Positions 32,624 through 41,614 are shown, counted from the first letter of the stretch. The stretch: DNA of 64,000 nucleotides from Stakelama marina (GCF_018122655.1 NZ_JAGRQC010000001.1:1054001-1118000); one strand, 5' to 3'. Numbers and translations are program-made. Notes: generated by a model from the letters alone, not told the origin.

Positions 32624-33487
32624 TTATGCGACGCAGTGAGAGGCGGCATCCTTCGCGGGTGCCAGGGTGTACATGCCGCGAAACTGCTGGCTGGGCTTCA
32701 GGAGCTCGGTCTGCCCGATAACCGTCTCGCCCGCGCCAAGCACCAGCAATCCTTCGGGCCGGATCGATTCGGCTAGCTGGCAAAAGACCCGCCGCCGCAG
32801 CGCTGCCGAGAAATACATGAGTACGTTGCGGCAAAGAATCACGTCGAACCGGCCCGGCGGCGGCTGGTCGCCGACCAGGTTTGCCTTCCTGAACTGGATA
32901 AGCCGGGTGAGCTCGGCCTTGGTCTGCCACTCCTCGCCTTCGGCGTCGAACCAGCGGATCATGCGCCGGATCGGCATTCCGCGCTGAATTTCGAATTGCG
33001 AATATCGTCCGTTACGGGCGCGCGAGATCGCCGCTGCGGAAATGTCGGTCGCGACGATTTCGGGAAAGGTCGGCGATGCATCGCCCAACCGTTCGGACAG
33101 CAGGATCGCCAGCGAATACGGCTCTTGTCCGGTCGAACAGCCTGCGCACCAGATTCGAAGGCGGCGGCCACCGACCGTCTGCTGGAGCGCCACGACCGCG
33201 TCGGCTATCTGGTCGAGCACGGCGGCATCGCGGAAGAATGAGGTTTCCTGATTCAGCATTGCATCCACGACCGTCTCCGCGAGGTTGCCGTTCTGACCCG
33301 CCATCAGCGCCGCCACCAGTTCGTCGAGCGTTTCGAGCCGGTGCTTGCGCAGGATCGGCTTGAGCGCGGTTTCGATCCGCCAGCTTCGGTTGGCAGCGAT
33401 CTGCTGCCCCGTGCGCTGCTCGAGCATCGCTGCGATTACGCCCATGGCGCTGGTCGATGCGACCTGGGGTTGATTGCCAAGCATCAT
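32624..33487 (-). CDS. cheR: Chemotaxis protein methyltransferase CheR
   Basis: A 287-residue SAM-dependent enzyme that methylates glutamates of chemoreceptors. The N-terminal helical domain has LLxKHRL-type text (ALKPILRKHRLETLDEL). The catalytic domain has IWCAGCSTGQEPYSLAILL and FDVILCRNVLMYF. ATG overlaps the cheB stop as ATGA. It is the last gene of cheA-W-Y-B-R. No receptor gene is in this window. Confidence 0.95.
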   Translation of the reverse strand: MMLGNQPQVASTSAMGVIAAMLEQRTGQQIAANRSWRIETALKPILRKHRLETLDELVAALMAGQNGNLAETVVDAMLNQETSFFRDAAVLDQIADAVVALQQTVGGRRLRIWCAGCSTGQEPYSLAILLSERLGDASPTFPEIVATDISAAAISRARNGRYSQFEIQRGMPIRRMIRWFDAEGEEWQTKAELTRLIQFRKANLVGDQPPPGRFDVILCRNVLMYFSAALRRRVFCQLAESIRPEGLLVLGAGETVIGQTELLKPSQQFRGMYTLAPAKDAASHCVA

Positions 33488-34557
33488 GCGGGCCTGCGCC
33501 GATGTGCGATCAGCGCGCCGATCTCTTCGGGCGGCAATATGGCGGATGCGTCGCCGCGCGAAGCGATCGTCCCGGGCATTCCCCAGACCACCGAACTCGC
33601 CTGGTCCTGAACAACCACCGCGCCGCCTGCATGGCGAATGGCGGCCGCTCCGACGCTGCCGTCACGCCCCATGCCGCTGAGCACAACCGCAAGCGCACGC
33701 TCGCCGTAAATTTCGGCGACCGATTCGAGCATCGGGTCGACAGAGGGCATGCAGCCGCTGACCGCCGCCTGCGCATTCAGCCGGATCGATGTGCCGTCCG
33801 ACATGCGCGTACAGCGCAGATGGGCATTGCCGGGCGCGATGATGATACGCCCGGGCAGGATACGGGTGTGATCGCGCGCAACCTCGCAAGGCCGGTTGGC
33901 GAGCAACGCCAACTGCGTCGCGAAATAGCTCATGAAAGACGCGGGAAGGTGCTGGGTGACCAGGATCGGCACGTCGCAGTCGTCCGGTACCGCACGCAAC
34001 AATTTGGTGAGGGCGTGAATGCCCCCGGTCGACGCGCCGATCGCCACGATATCGAAATCATGTACCGGCGCATCGTTGATCTTCGCCGGAACGTCGGTCG
34101 GCTCGGCGATTTCGGCGGGGCCTACCAGGCGGCCGAGGCGTTCTTCGAGAACTCGGGAAAACTTGCCGGCAAAATTTCCCATGCCTGGCTTCACGAGCGT
34201 GTCGGCCGCACCGAGCGCAAGTGCCTGGACCATCGATGCGCCACCGGTGTCGCAGGACGAGGACACGATCAAGATCTTGGCTCCGTTTCCGACACGAACA
34301 AGATCGGGAAGCGCGGTCAGGCCATCGACACCGGGCATCTCTATATCCAGCAGGATGACTTCGACCGTGTTGACGGCGAGGAAATCGAGCGCGGCCCGCG
34401 CATCGGCGACCGCGGCGGCAACCGTAAAGCCGTGCGTGGCGGAAACCATGCGAGTGAGCACGGTCCGCGCGACCATCGAATCATCGACGATCAGCACCCT
34501 GGCCGGTGCCGGCCTGGTCCTTTTGAAGGGACCGAAAAGTTTGTCAGGAGCGCCCAT
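33484..34557 (-). CDS. cheB: Protein-glutamate methylesterase CheB
   Basis: A 357-residue protein. The receiver domain (about 18-140) has Asp in ILLDIEMPGVDG. The esterase domain has the Ser-His-Asp triad as IGASTGG, VTQHLPASF and SGMGRDG. It removes methyl groups from chemoreceptors when phosphorylated by CheA. Length is normal. It sits between cheY and cheR. Confidence 0.96.
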   Translation of the reverse strand: MGAPDKLFGPFKRTRPAPARVLIVDDSMVARTVLTRMVSATHGFTVAAAVADARAALDFLAVNTVEVILLDIEMPGVDGLTALPDLVRVGNGAKILIVSSSCDTGGASMVQALALGAADTLVKPGMGNFAGKFSRVLEERLGRLVGPAEIAEPTDVPAKINDAPVHDFDIVAIGASTGGIHALTKLLRAVPDDCDVPILVTQHLPASFMSYFATQLALLANRPCEVARDHTRILPGRIIIAPGNAHLRCTRMSDGTSIRLNAQAAVSGCMPSVDPMLESVAEIYGERALAVVLSGMGRDGSVGAAAIRHAGGAVVVQDQASSVVWGMPGTIASRGDASAILPPEEIGALIAHRRRPA

Positions 34558-34570
34558 CGCCGACAGGCGT

Positions 34571-34936
34571 TCAGGCCATGCCGACGATCTGGAGCTTGCT
34601 TTCCAGCGTTTCCCTGTCGAACGGTTTCATCACATATTCGTCGGCGCCGGCTTCGATGGCAGCGCGGATGTGACCCATGCCGTTTTCGGTCGTGCAGAAC
34701 ACCACCTTCGGCTTGTTCTCGATTCCGCTGTCGCCAAGCGCGCGCAGGAAATCCATTCCGCTCATTACCGGCATGTTCCAGTCGAGCAGCACGACATCGG
34801 GCACCGCCGCCATGCAGCTTTCCAGTGCCTCGCGACCGTCGCCGGCTTCACGCACCTCGAACTCGAGCGTTTCGAGAATATGGCGGGCAACCTTTCGGAT
34901 CACCTTGGAGTCATCGACGACGAGGCAGGTCTTCAT
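34571..34936 (-). CDS. cheY: Chemotaxis response regulator CheY
   Basis: A 121-residue single receiver domain from ATG 34936. It shows CLVVDDSKVIRKVA, phosphoacceptor Asp in VVLLDWNMPVMSG, Thr in VVFCTTEN and Lys in YVMKPFD. It belongs to the alphaproteobacterial type with Trp after the Asp. It would carry the signal to the flagellar motor or another output. Confidence 0.95.
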   Translation of the reverse strand: MKTCLVVDDSKVIRKVARHILETLEFEVREAGDGREALESCMAAVPDVVLLDWNMPVMSGMDFLRALGDSGIENKPKVVFCTTENGMGHIRAAIEAGADEYVMKPFDRETLESKLQIVGMA

Positions 34937-35006
34937 AAAATACACCCTGTTGGAAGCACCGATTCGTTCTGGCACAAAGTTCGTAAGCTTCGCGTTAATT
35001 GCCGGA

Positions 35007-35435
35007 CTATGCAGCGATCTCCGACGGCCCCGGGATCAGCGCGGCGGCGTTGACGATCAGAATCGGCTCGCCGTCACGCTCCACGACGCCTTCAGCAACC
35101 GCGTCCCAGCGTTCATCCAGCGTCACGCCATTGGCGAGCGGCTGGCGATCGAACGGCGTTACGTCATCAAGCGCCTCCACGAGGACGGCGTAATAGTGAT
35201 TGTCGACCTGCGTGATGACCGCGCGCGTCGCCGAAACGCTCTTGCCAAGGCCGAGCGCCGCCACCGCGTCGATCACGGTGACCACGCGGCTGCGCAGCGC
35301 GGCCAGGCCCCGGATATGCGAGGCGGCCCGCGGCACCGCAGTCACCTCGCTGATATCGACGACCGATTCGACCTGATCGGATGGAATGGCGACCGGCCGT
35401 CCGCTGATCATCGCGATCAAGAAAAGCTCACTCAT
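35007..35435 (-). CDS. cheW: Chemotaxis coupling protein CheW
   Basis: A 142-residue CheW-domain protein from ATG 35435, overlapping the cheA stop by ATGA. It begins MSELFLIAMISGRPVAIPSD, then contains IRGLAALRSRVVTVIDAVAAL, the typical G-L-x-x-L-R-x-x-x-V-x-V-I/D loop. It links receptors to CheA. The next gene, cheY, starts about 70 bp downstream. Confidence 0.92.
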   Translation of the reverse strand: MSELFLIAMISGRPVAIPSDQVESVVDISEVTAVPRAASHIRGLAALRSRVVTVIDAVAALGLGKSVSATRAVITQVDNHYYAVLVEALDDVTPFDRQPLANGVTLDERWDAVAEGVVERDGEPILIVNAAALIPGPSEIAA

Positions 35436-37756
35436 GCCGCATCTCCGGAAATACGTGCCGCGATGGCGGACAGGAGTTCCTTGCGATCGTAGCGGAAGAC
35501 GCTGCCATCGGCCGATCCCGTGCGGCTGTCGCGCAGCCTTATGACAGAGGCGCCGTCGGTGACGGAGCCGGGCGAATCGTCTTCGGTCAGCACGATCGCT
35601 GCGCGTTCGCCTTCCTTCAGAGTATTGACGACGCGGTAGCCCGCCTGTTCGAGAAGCGGACGGACGAACGTCCGCATCCAGCCATCCCGGTTGGAGGCGA
35701 GCAGGCAGGTCGGCGCCGTCGCCTGGTCGGCATCGGCACATTCAGCGTGCGTGTCGAACATCCAGTTCGCATCGATCAGCTCGATATGTTCATCGTTGAG
35801 TAGCACGGCGCCTGCAACGGGTCCGTATTCGGGCGCCGGCACGACATCTTCCGTGATGGTGACGATATCCATGGCCTCCGCCACCGCATAGGCCACCTCG
35901 CTGTCGCCGGAATGCAGGCGAAGCAGTGCGATCTCGGTGCGGTCGCCAATGTCTCCCAGCGCCGCGACGGGCAGGATCTCGCCGTCGATTGCGATGCGCA
36001 GCCGCCCGGCGGAGTAGCGAATGGCGTCAGCACCGACCTTCTCGATACGATCGACGACCGCCAGCGGCACGGCACGGTGAGCGCCATCGAGGTCGGCGAC
36101 CATCAGCGCCGCAAGGCCCTGCGATGCCGCGGCCTCGGCTTCCTCTTCTTCTTCATCGGCAAACATGTCGCCCAGGCCGAAGCGCAGACCCGCGGTGCTC
36201 GCAACGCCGGCACAATCGAGCACCAGCATCGGCATTCCCGTGTCGGGAAGCGTCTGTCCGCCATAAACGCCGGTCGCCATCACGCTGGGTGCCGCGGGCT
36301 TGATAACCAGTTCCTCGTTGTCGATCACGCTGTCCACCGCAAGGCAGAAGCTGCCCGTTCCGGTGCTGACGATGACCAGCATGGCGCAGTGATCGTTACG
36401 CGCGCTCGGCACGCCGAGCAGTTCGCCCAGATCCACCATCGCGAGCTTGCGATCGCGAACGGTAGCAACGCTGCCCTTGCCCAGAACATCGACGCGAACA
36501 TTGCCGGCCCGCTCGCTGACGATCTCCTCGACCGCCTGCCGCGGAATGGCGAAACGCTGCTCCCCGATGCCGACGACCACCGCCGAGATAATCGACAGGG
36601 TCAGCGGGACGTGAATGGCGATCCGCAACCCCTTGCCCGGCGCATTGTCGAGTTCGATGCGACCGCCGATCTGATCGATCGACGAACGCACCACGTCCAT
36701 GCCGACGCCGCGACCGGAAATATTGGTCACCTCGTCCTTGGTACTAAGACCCGGTTCGAAGATCAGGCCCAGCTTGGCGCGGTCGGACAGACTACGAAGT
36801 TCCTGCTCATCGCGTCCGGTATTGCCGGCAAGCTTGCGTATCACCTTGGCGACATCGATCCCGCGCCCATCGTCGACGATTTCGATCACGATCTGGTTGC
36901 CCGACTGGCGGGCGGCGACAGTCAGGCGGCCGTTTTCGGGTTTGCCGGCGCGGCGCCGATCGTCCGGCGTTTCGATGCCATGGTCGATCGCGTTGCGAAT
37001 GATGTGGACCAGCGGGTCGCGCATCGCCTCGATCATCTCACGATCGAGTTCGACGTCGGCGCCTTCGACGCTCAACTTGACCTGTTTGCCGACGCCGGCC
37101 GCCGTATCGCGCACGACGCGCGGCAGGACCGAGAACAGCGTGTCGAGCTTTTGCATGCGGGTTCGGGTGACGGTTTCGCGCATATCGGCCACGCTTGCCG
37201 ACATGCGTTCGAGCGCCGCTTCGACCTGCGGATCGATGTCGTCCTCGCGCAACCGGCGAGCGAGTTCGTTTCGAGCGAGCACCATGTCGGACATGCCGCT
37301 CATCATCCGGTCGAGCAGTTCGACATTCAGCCGAACGCTGCGCGAAGTGGTGCGAGTAGCAGGCGCCGTAGTCTGCACCACGGCCTCCGCTCCCTCTTCG
37401 AGTGCTGCGATCAACAACTCCTCGCCCGAATCGGGAAGCGCGTTGCCGGCATCGATCGCCTCGACGATTTCACCGATCCGGTCGACGATCGCCAGCACCG
37501 CGTTGACGAGCGCGGGATCGGGCACGCGAGCACCGTCGCGGACCTGTGCCAGCACGTCTTCGGCAGCATGGCTCAACCGTTCGAGACGCGGCAAGTCAAG
37601 GAAACCGCAGCTTCCCTTGACCGTGTGCACGAAACGGAAAATGGCATCGAGCCGCGCCCGATCACCCGGCGCAGCTTCCCACGCAACGATCTCACCCGCC
37701 AGGGTTTCGAGCGTCTCGCGCGTTTCGGCAATGAATTCCTGAAGCAGATCGTCCAT
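35432..37756 (-). CDS. cheA: Chemotaxis histidine kinase CheA with extra C-terminal domains
   Basis: A 774-residue kinase. The Hpt domain has phospho-His44 in HTVKGSC. There is no clear P2 CheY-binding domain, only about 30 residues before the dimerisation helices. The ATPase shows HIIRNAIDHGIETPDDR, IEIVDDGRGID, a G-L-S-T-K-D box and GRGVGMDVV. A CheW domain (about 385-520) follows. A second CheW-like region (about 550-660) and a C-terminal receiver-like segment (about 680-774, LLASNRDGWMRTFVRPLLEQ) follow. The receiver-like part lacks an obvious D-x-x-x-P phosphoacceptor. It heads the che operon, with a CtrA-like box 45 bp upstream. Confidence 0.95.
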   Translation of the reverse strand: MDDLLQEFIAETRETLETLAGEIVAWEAAPGDRARLDAIFRFVHTVKGSCGFLDLPRLERLSHAAEDVLAQVRDGARVPDPALVNAVLAIVDRIGEIVEAIDAGNALPDSGEELLIAALEEGAEAVVQTTAPATRTTSRSVRLNVELLDRMMSGMSDMVLARNELARRLREDDIDPQVEAALERMSASVADMRETVTRTRMQKLDTLFSVLPRVVRDTAAGVGKQVKLSVEGADVELDREMIEAMRDPLVHIIRNAIDHGIETPDDRRRAGKPENGRLTVAARQSGNQIVIEIVDDGRGIDVAKVIRKLAGNTGRDEQELRSLSDRAKLGLIFEPGLSTKDEVTNISGRGVGMDVVRSSIDQIGGRIELDNAPGKGLRIAIHVPLTLSIISAVVVGIGEQRFAIPRQAVEEIVSERAGNVRVDVLGKGSVATVRDRKLAMVDLGELLGVPSARNDHCAMLVIVSTGTGSFCLAVDSVIDNEELVIKPAAPSVMATGVYGGQTLPDTGMPMLVLDCAGVASTAGLRFGLGDMFADEEEEEAEAAASQGLAALMVADLDGAHRAVPLAVVDRIEKVGADAIRYSAGRLRIAIDGEILPVAALGDIGDRTEIALLRLHSGDSEVAYAVAEAMDIVTITEDVVPAPEYGPVAGAVLLNDEHIELIDANWMFDTHAECADADQATAPTCLLASNRDGWMRTFVRPLLEQAGYRVVNTLKEGERAAIVLTEDDSPGSVTDGASVIRLRDSRTGSADGSVFRYDRKELLSAIAARISGDAA

Positions 37757-37798
37757 GGGTCCCCGCGACTTGGCCGCGAACGACCATGGCCGCGAGAC

Positions 37799-37817
37799 GG
37801 TTAAAGCTAGGTTTACC
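37799..37817 (-). promoter_or_regulatory. Candidate CtrA box before cheA
   Basis: On the reverse strand the sequence is TAAA-N7-TTAAC, one mismatch from the CtrA consensus TTAA-N7-TTAAC. It overlaps the chpT stop codon and lies 43-61 bp before the cheA start. Confidence 0.45.
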
Positions 37818-38463
37818 CGGCGCGGAACGACGCTCCGAACACCAGCATCTCTGCCTCGGGTGGCGAAACCTGCAAGCTGCCCTCTGCATCGTCGACCAGT
37901 TCGCGAACGAGATGTGCGGCCACCGAGCGCGGCGTCACCGGCGCTTCGCCACCGTCACCGGTCAGCGCGTTGCGCAATTCGGGGTCGAGCATGATCCGCT
38001 GACCTTCGGCGCGCACGCCTATCTCCAGCATGCCGTCCACCGCCTCGGCGCCGATATCGAGCTGCCCGCCGCGCACGAGCGCATCGCCGCCGATCAGTGC
38101 GAGATTGAGAAGAACCTTGATCGCCTGTTTGGGCAGCACCGCCTCGCTGACCATCCAGCCGACCTTGATCCTGGGATTATCGACGAACAGCCCTTCGATC
38201 GCCGCCTGCGCCTCGCGCGCATCGACCGTCTCGCCGAAACCGCCCGCCGCGCCGAAGGCGAGACGGAAGAATTTCAGCTTGTTGGCAGAGGCGCGTGCGC
38301 TCTCGCCGAGAAGCTCCAGGCACCGCGCCCGCATCTCCGGATCATGTTCGTCCGCCAGCAGCTCGAGGCCGTTGTTGAGCGCACCGACAGGACTGAGCAG
38401 ATCATGGCATAGCCGCGAACAGAGCAGGCTGGCGAAATCAGTCGGGGAAATGGTCAAATTCAA
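37813..38463 (-). CDS. chpT: Histidine phosphotransferase ChpT
   Basis: A 216-residue protein. The phospho-His motif is LCSRLCHDLLSPVGALNNGL (His20), in a DHp-like two-helix region, followed by a degenerate ATPase-like domain. ChpT passes phosphate from CckA to CtrA and CpdR, the core alphaproteobacterial cell-cycle relay. The Met start is at 38463, inside the last codons of the upstream JAMM gene, and cheA follows 57 bp after the stop. With rcdA in the same window, both arms of CtrA control are seen. Confidence 0.92.
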   Translation of the reverse strand: MNLTISPTDFASLLCSRLCHDLLSPVGALNNGLELLADEHDPEMRARCLELLGESARASANKLKFFRLAFGAAGGFGETVDAREAQAAIEGLFVDNPRIKVGWMVSEAVLPKQAIKVLLNLALIGGDALVRGGQLDIGAEAVDGMLEIGVRAEGQRIMLDPELRNALTGDGGEAPVTPRSVAAHLVRELVDDAEGSLQVSPPEAEMLVFGASFRAG

Positions 38464-38935
38464 GGCTCCACCGCTTTTGCGCGCCGAGCAGCCGAACGCT
38501 CGCCACGGATCGTGTCACCCGCTTACCAGTCACGATATCGAAAGCAACCGGATCGAAGCGGCCATGGACCGCGCCATTCGACACGGCGCGCCACATCCGC
38601 GCCGTGTCGTGCGTCGCGATCAGCCACAGCCTGCCATCAGCCACCGCATGTTCGGCGTCGCGCGGCGAAGGATCGGGGCTGCCGGCAGGATGCGAGTGAA
38701 AATAGCCGAGCAGTTCGAGGCCGTTCGGCTGTCTCGCCTGCCGATAGGCGGCGATCAGCCGCGACGGGTCGATCTCGAAGAAGCCCGACGGATCGGCCGC
38801 GCAGTTAGCCGTCGATTCCGCGCTGCGGATAACGGCTCCGCGCCCTCTCAAAAGCCCGCAAATCTCGGCGTTGGGAGACCCCCTCGCCTCCTGCATTATT
38901 TTGCGCAGCAGCACGCTTGATATTTGCGGGGTCAT
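38438..38935 (-). CDS. JAMM/MPN-type metalloprotease (Mov34/PAD-1 family)
   Basis: A 165-residue protein with the zinc motif complete: Glu in NAEICGLLRG, then HSHPAGSPDPSPRD (H-x-H-P-x7-S-x2-D pattern). Bacterial JAMM proteins cut isopeptide-like or sulfur-carrier fusions; the substrate here is unknown. It overlaps chpT by 26 bp, so they are co-translated. It is divergent from rluD, starting 20 bp away. Confidence 0.88.
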   Translation of the reverse strand: MTPQISSVLLRKIMQEARGSPNAEICGLLRGRGAVIRSAESTANCAADPSGFFEIDPSRLIAAYRQARQPNGLELLGYFHSHPAGSPDPSPRDAEHAVADGRLWLIATHDTARMWRAVSNGAVHGRFDPVAFDIVTGKRVTRSVASVRLLGAQKRWSLEFDHFPD

Positions 38936-38955
38936 TACCCATCTCGCCTACCAGA

Positions 38956-39906
38956 ATGGACCGGGGGGTTTCCACCATAGAAGCGCAGATTTCGGAGGGC
39001 GCACATGGCTGGCGGCTCGACCGTGCGCTGGCCCAGGCCCTTCCCAGTATTTCACGAGAACGCCTGAAGGCGCTGATCGCCAGCGGGCAGGTCGTCGATC
39101 CGAAGGGCGTCCCGACGCGCGATCCGTCGAAAAAGGCAAGCGCGGGAACGATCTTCAGCATCACGATTCCCGCGCCAGAGCCCGCGCACAACGAACCGCA
39201 GCAGATCGCGCTTGATATCGTGTACGAAGACGAGGATCTGATCGTTGTCGACAAGCCCGCGGGCATGGTCGTCCATCCTGCGGCAGGCAATCCGGACGGC
39301 ACGCTCGTCAACGCGCTACTGCACCACTGCGCGGGGCAACTGTCGGGAATCGGCGGCGTTGCGCGACCGGGCATCGTCCACAGGATCGACAAGGACACAT
39401 CGGGCCTGATCGTCGCTGCAAAGCACGACCGCGCGCATGAAGGGCTCGCCCGCCAGTTCAAGGCGCATACGATCGACCGGCGCTATATCGCCATCGTCAA
39501 TGGCCAACTGACCCAGGGCGAAGGCGTTATAGAGGCGTCACTGGCGCGGTCGCCGGCCAATCGCAAGAAGGTCGCGATCGTACCCGGCGGCAAACACGCG
39601 GTCACACGTTACCGCCTGTTGTCACCGCTGAAAGAAGCGGCAATGGTCGAATGCCGGCTGGAAACCGGGCGGACGCATCAGATCCGCGTTCATATGGCGT
39701 CGATCGGCCATCCGCTGCTTGGCGACCCGGTTTATGGACGGCCCCGTCCGGCGCACCGTGCGTTGTTGGAAACACTGGGTTTCCGCCGCCAGGCCTTGCA
39801 CGCGGCCCGGCTGGGGTTCATCCATCCCATAAATAGTAACGCTTTGGCGTTCGATAGCGAAATTCCTGCGGATATGCAGGAACTGTTCAACCAACTTCAC
39901 GTATAA
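38956..39906 (+). CDS. rluD: RluA-family pseudouridine synthase (RluD-type)
   Basis: A 316-residue enzyme from ATG 38956 (an in-frame upstream start is less likely). An S4 domain (about 15-65: LDRALAQALPSISRERLKAL) is followed by the catalytic domain with IVHRIDKDTSGLIVAAK (catalytic Asp), RRYIAIVNG and GRTHQIRVHMASIGHPLLGD. RluD modifies helix 69 of 23S rRNA. It is encoded 53 bp before rpoH. Confidence 0.92.
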   Translation: MDRGVSTIEAQISEGAHGWRLDRALAQALPSISRERLKALIASGQVVDPKGVPTRDPSKKASAGTIFSITIPAPEPAHNEPQQIALDIVYEDEDLIVVDKPAGMVVHPAAGNPDGTLVNALLHHCAGQLSGIGGVARPGIVHRIDKDTSGLIVAAKHDRAHEGLARQFKAHTIDRRYIAIVNGQLTQGEGVIEASLARSPANRKKVAIVPGGKHAVTRYRLLSPLKEAAMVECRLETGRTHQIRVHMASIGHPLLGDPVYGRPRPAHRALLETLGFRRQALHAARLGFIHPINSNALAFDSEIPADMQELFNQLHV

Positions 39907-39959
39907 GTTTAGGCAGGGTCGATCCGAATCGACCGACCGCCTCAAAGGGAGAAACGATC

Positions 39960-40865
39960 ATGGCCAGCGGTAGCAACGTCCCTGCGACGATCCCCGCGCT
40001 CGGCGGCGAGGCGAGCCTCAACCGCTATCTCGCCGAGATCAAGAAATTCCCCATCCTGAAACCCGAGCAGGAATATATGCTCGCCAAGCGGTTTCAGGAG
40101 CATGGCGATACGGAGGCTGCCGCCCAGCTGGTTACGTCGCATCTGCGCCTCGTGGCGAAGATCGCGATGGGCTATCGCGGTTATGGCCTGCCCGTTTCCG
40201 AACTGATCTCGGAAGGCAATATCGGCCTGATGCAGGGCGTGAAGAAGTTCGAGCCCGATCGCGGATTCCGCCTTGCGACCTATGCGATGTGGTGGATTCG
40301 CGCGTCGATCCAGGAATTCATCCTGCGCTCGTGGAGCCTGGTGAAGATGGGCACGACCGCTGCCCAGAAAAAGCTGTTCTTCAACCTCCGCCGGATGAAG
40401 GCCAAGCTCGATGCGTTCGAGGACGGCGACCTGAAGCCCGAGGACGTCGCCAAGATCGCCACCGATCTCGGCGTGACCGAGGAAGAGGTCACGAGTATGA
40501 ACCGGCGAATGGCGATGGGCGGTGACACGTCGCTCAACGTTCCGATGCGCGAGGATAGCGAGGGCCAGTGGCAGGATTGGCTTCAGGATGACGAGCCGCT
40601 GCAGGATCATGTCGTCGCCGAGGCGCAGGAAGCCGATGTTCGCCACGAGATGCTCGTCGAAGCGATGGACGATCTCAACGAGCGCGAGCGCCACATTCTG
40701 ACCGAGCGTCGCCTGACCGATAATCCGCAGACGCTCGAGGAACTGAGCCAGGTATATGGAGTCAGCCGCGAACGTGTTCGCCAGATCGAGGTGCGCGCGT
40801 TCGAGAAGCTGCAGAAGGCGATGATGCGCATCGCCGGCGAGAAACGGTTGCTCGCCACCTCCTGA
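39960..40865 (+). CDS. rpoH: Heat-shock sigma factor RpoH
   Basis: A 301-residue sigma-32. Region 2 shows NIGLMQGVKKFEPDRGFRLA and TYAMWWIRASIQEFILRSWS. The RpoH box is QKKLFFNLR. Region 4 ends GVSRERVRQIEVRAFEKLQ. It directs RNA polymerase to heat-shock promoters. The AAGGGAGAAAC site is a good ribosome site. A terminator-like hairpin 50 bp after its stop overlaps mtgA. Confidence 0.96.
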   Translation: MASGSNVPATIPALGGEASLNRYLAEIKKFPILKPEQEYMLAKRFQEHGDTEAAAQLVTSHLRLVAKIAMGYRGYGLPVSELISEGNIGLMQGVKKFEPDRGFRLATYAMWWIRASIQEFILRSWSLVKMGTTAAQKKLFFNLRRMKAKLDAFEDGDLKPEDVAKIATDLGVTEEEVTSMNRRMAMGGDTSLNVPMREDSEGQWQDWLQDDEPLQDHVVAEAQEADVRHEMLVEAMDDLNERERHILTERRLTDNPQTLEELSQVYGVSRERVRQIEVRAFEKLQKAMMRIAGEKRLLATS

Positions 40866-40884
40866 TCCGCTTATCCGGTCTGCC

Positions 40885-41613
40885 ATGGGCAAGCCGAAAA
40901 GACGAAAGCCGAATACGCGCCGCCGGCAGAGCCTGCCGGGGCGCGTTTTTCGTTTGCTGGCGATGGCGTTTGTCTGGTTCGTCCTCATTTCGGTGGCATG
41001 GGTAGGCATCTACCGCTTCGTCCCGCCGCCGATCACCGCGACGATGATCGGCGATATCGTCGCCGGCCGCGGCGCCGCGCGGCACTGGATGTCGTTGTCG
41101 AAGATGGACCCGGACATGGCGCGCGCCGCGATGGCGGGCGAGGATTCGGGATTCTGCGAACATCACGGCTTCGATTACGAGGCGATCAAGAAAGCCTTCG
41201 AGCGCAACCAGAAGCGCGGTCACGTAATCCGCGGCGGATCGACGATCAGCCAGCAGACCGCGAAGAATGTCTTTCTGTGGCAGGGCGGCGGATATTTTCG
41301 CAAAGGCCTGGAGGCGTGGTTCACGGTCCTGATCGAGGGGCTCTGGGGCAAGCGCCGGATCATGGAAGTGTATCTGAACGTCGCGGAAACCGGCATCGGG
41401 ACCTATGGCGCGGATGCCGGCGCACGGCGGTATTTCGGGCACGGGGCCGATCACTTGACCACACATGAAGCCGCCCAGATCGCGGCGGTTCTTCCCCTGC
41501 CGAAACAGCGCCCGGGAACATCCCCGACGGGATTTACCCGCCGTTACGGAAATACCATCGCAAGACGGATGGCCACGATCCGTAACGACGGGCTGGATAG
41601 TTGCCTGAACTGA
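40885..41613 (+). CDS. mtgA: Monofunctional peptidoglycan glycosyltransferase MtgA
   Basis: A 242-residue GT51 enzyme that polymerises lipid II. A basic N-terminus and TM helix (about 24-46: LLAMAFVWFVLISVAWVGIY) precede the catalytic region with AGEDSGFCEHHGFD (Glu) and GGSTISQQTAKNVFLW. It has no transpeptidase domain. The start may be ATG 40885 or Met at 40963; a strong hairpin with a T tract lies between them, which is odd for the longer form. Confidence 0.93.
   Translation: MGKPKRRKPNTRRRQSLPGRVFRLLAMAFVWFVLISVAWVGIYRFVPPPITATMIGDIVAGRGAARHWMSLSKMDPDMARAAMAGEDSGFCEHHGFDYEAIKKAFERNQKRGHVIRGGSTISQQTAKNVFLWQGGGYFRKGLEAWFTVLIEGLWGKRRIMEVYLNVAETGIGTYGADAGARRYFGHGADHLTTHEAAQIAAVLPLPKQRPGTSPTGFTRRYGNTIARRMATIRNDGLDSCLN
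40916..40950 (+). terminator. Intrinsic terminator-like hairpin behind rpoH, inside mtgA 5' end
   Basis: CGCGCC-g-CCGGCAG pairs with CTGCCGG-GGCGCG around an AGC loop (13 pairs, one bulged G), followed by TTTTT at 40946-40950. It starts 50 bp after the rpoH stop. Confidence 0.7.
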
Positions 41614-41614
41614 C

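Noticed and set aside
35912-37804. 630-codon forward frame opposite cheA
   Set aside because: Antisense to a clear CheA with all kinase motifs; no domain is visible in the forward product.
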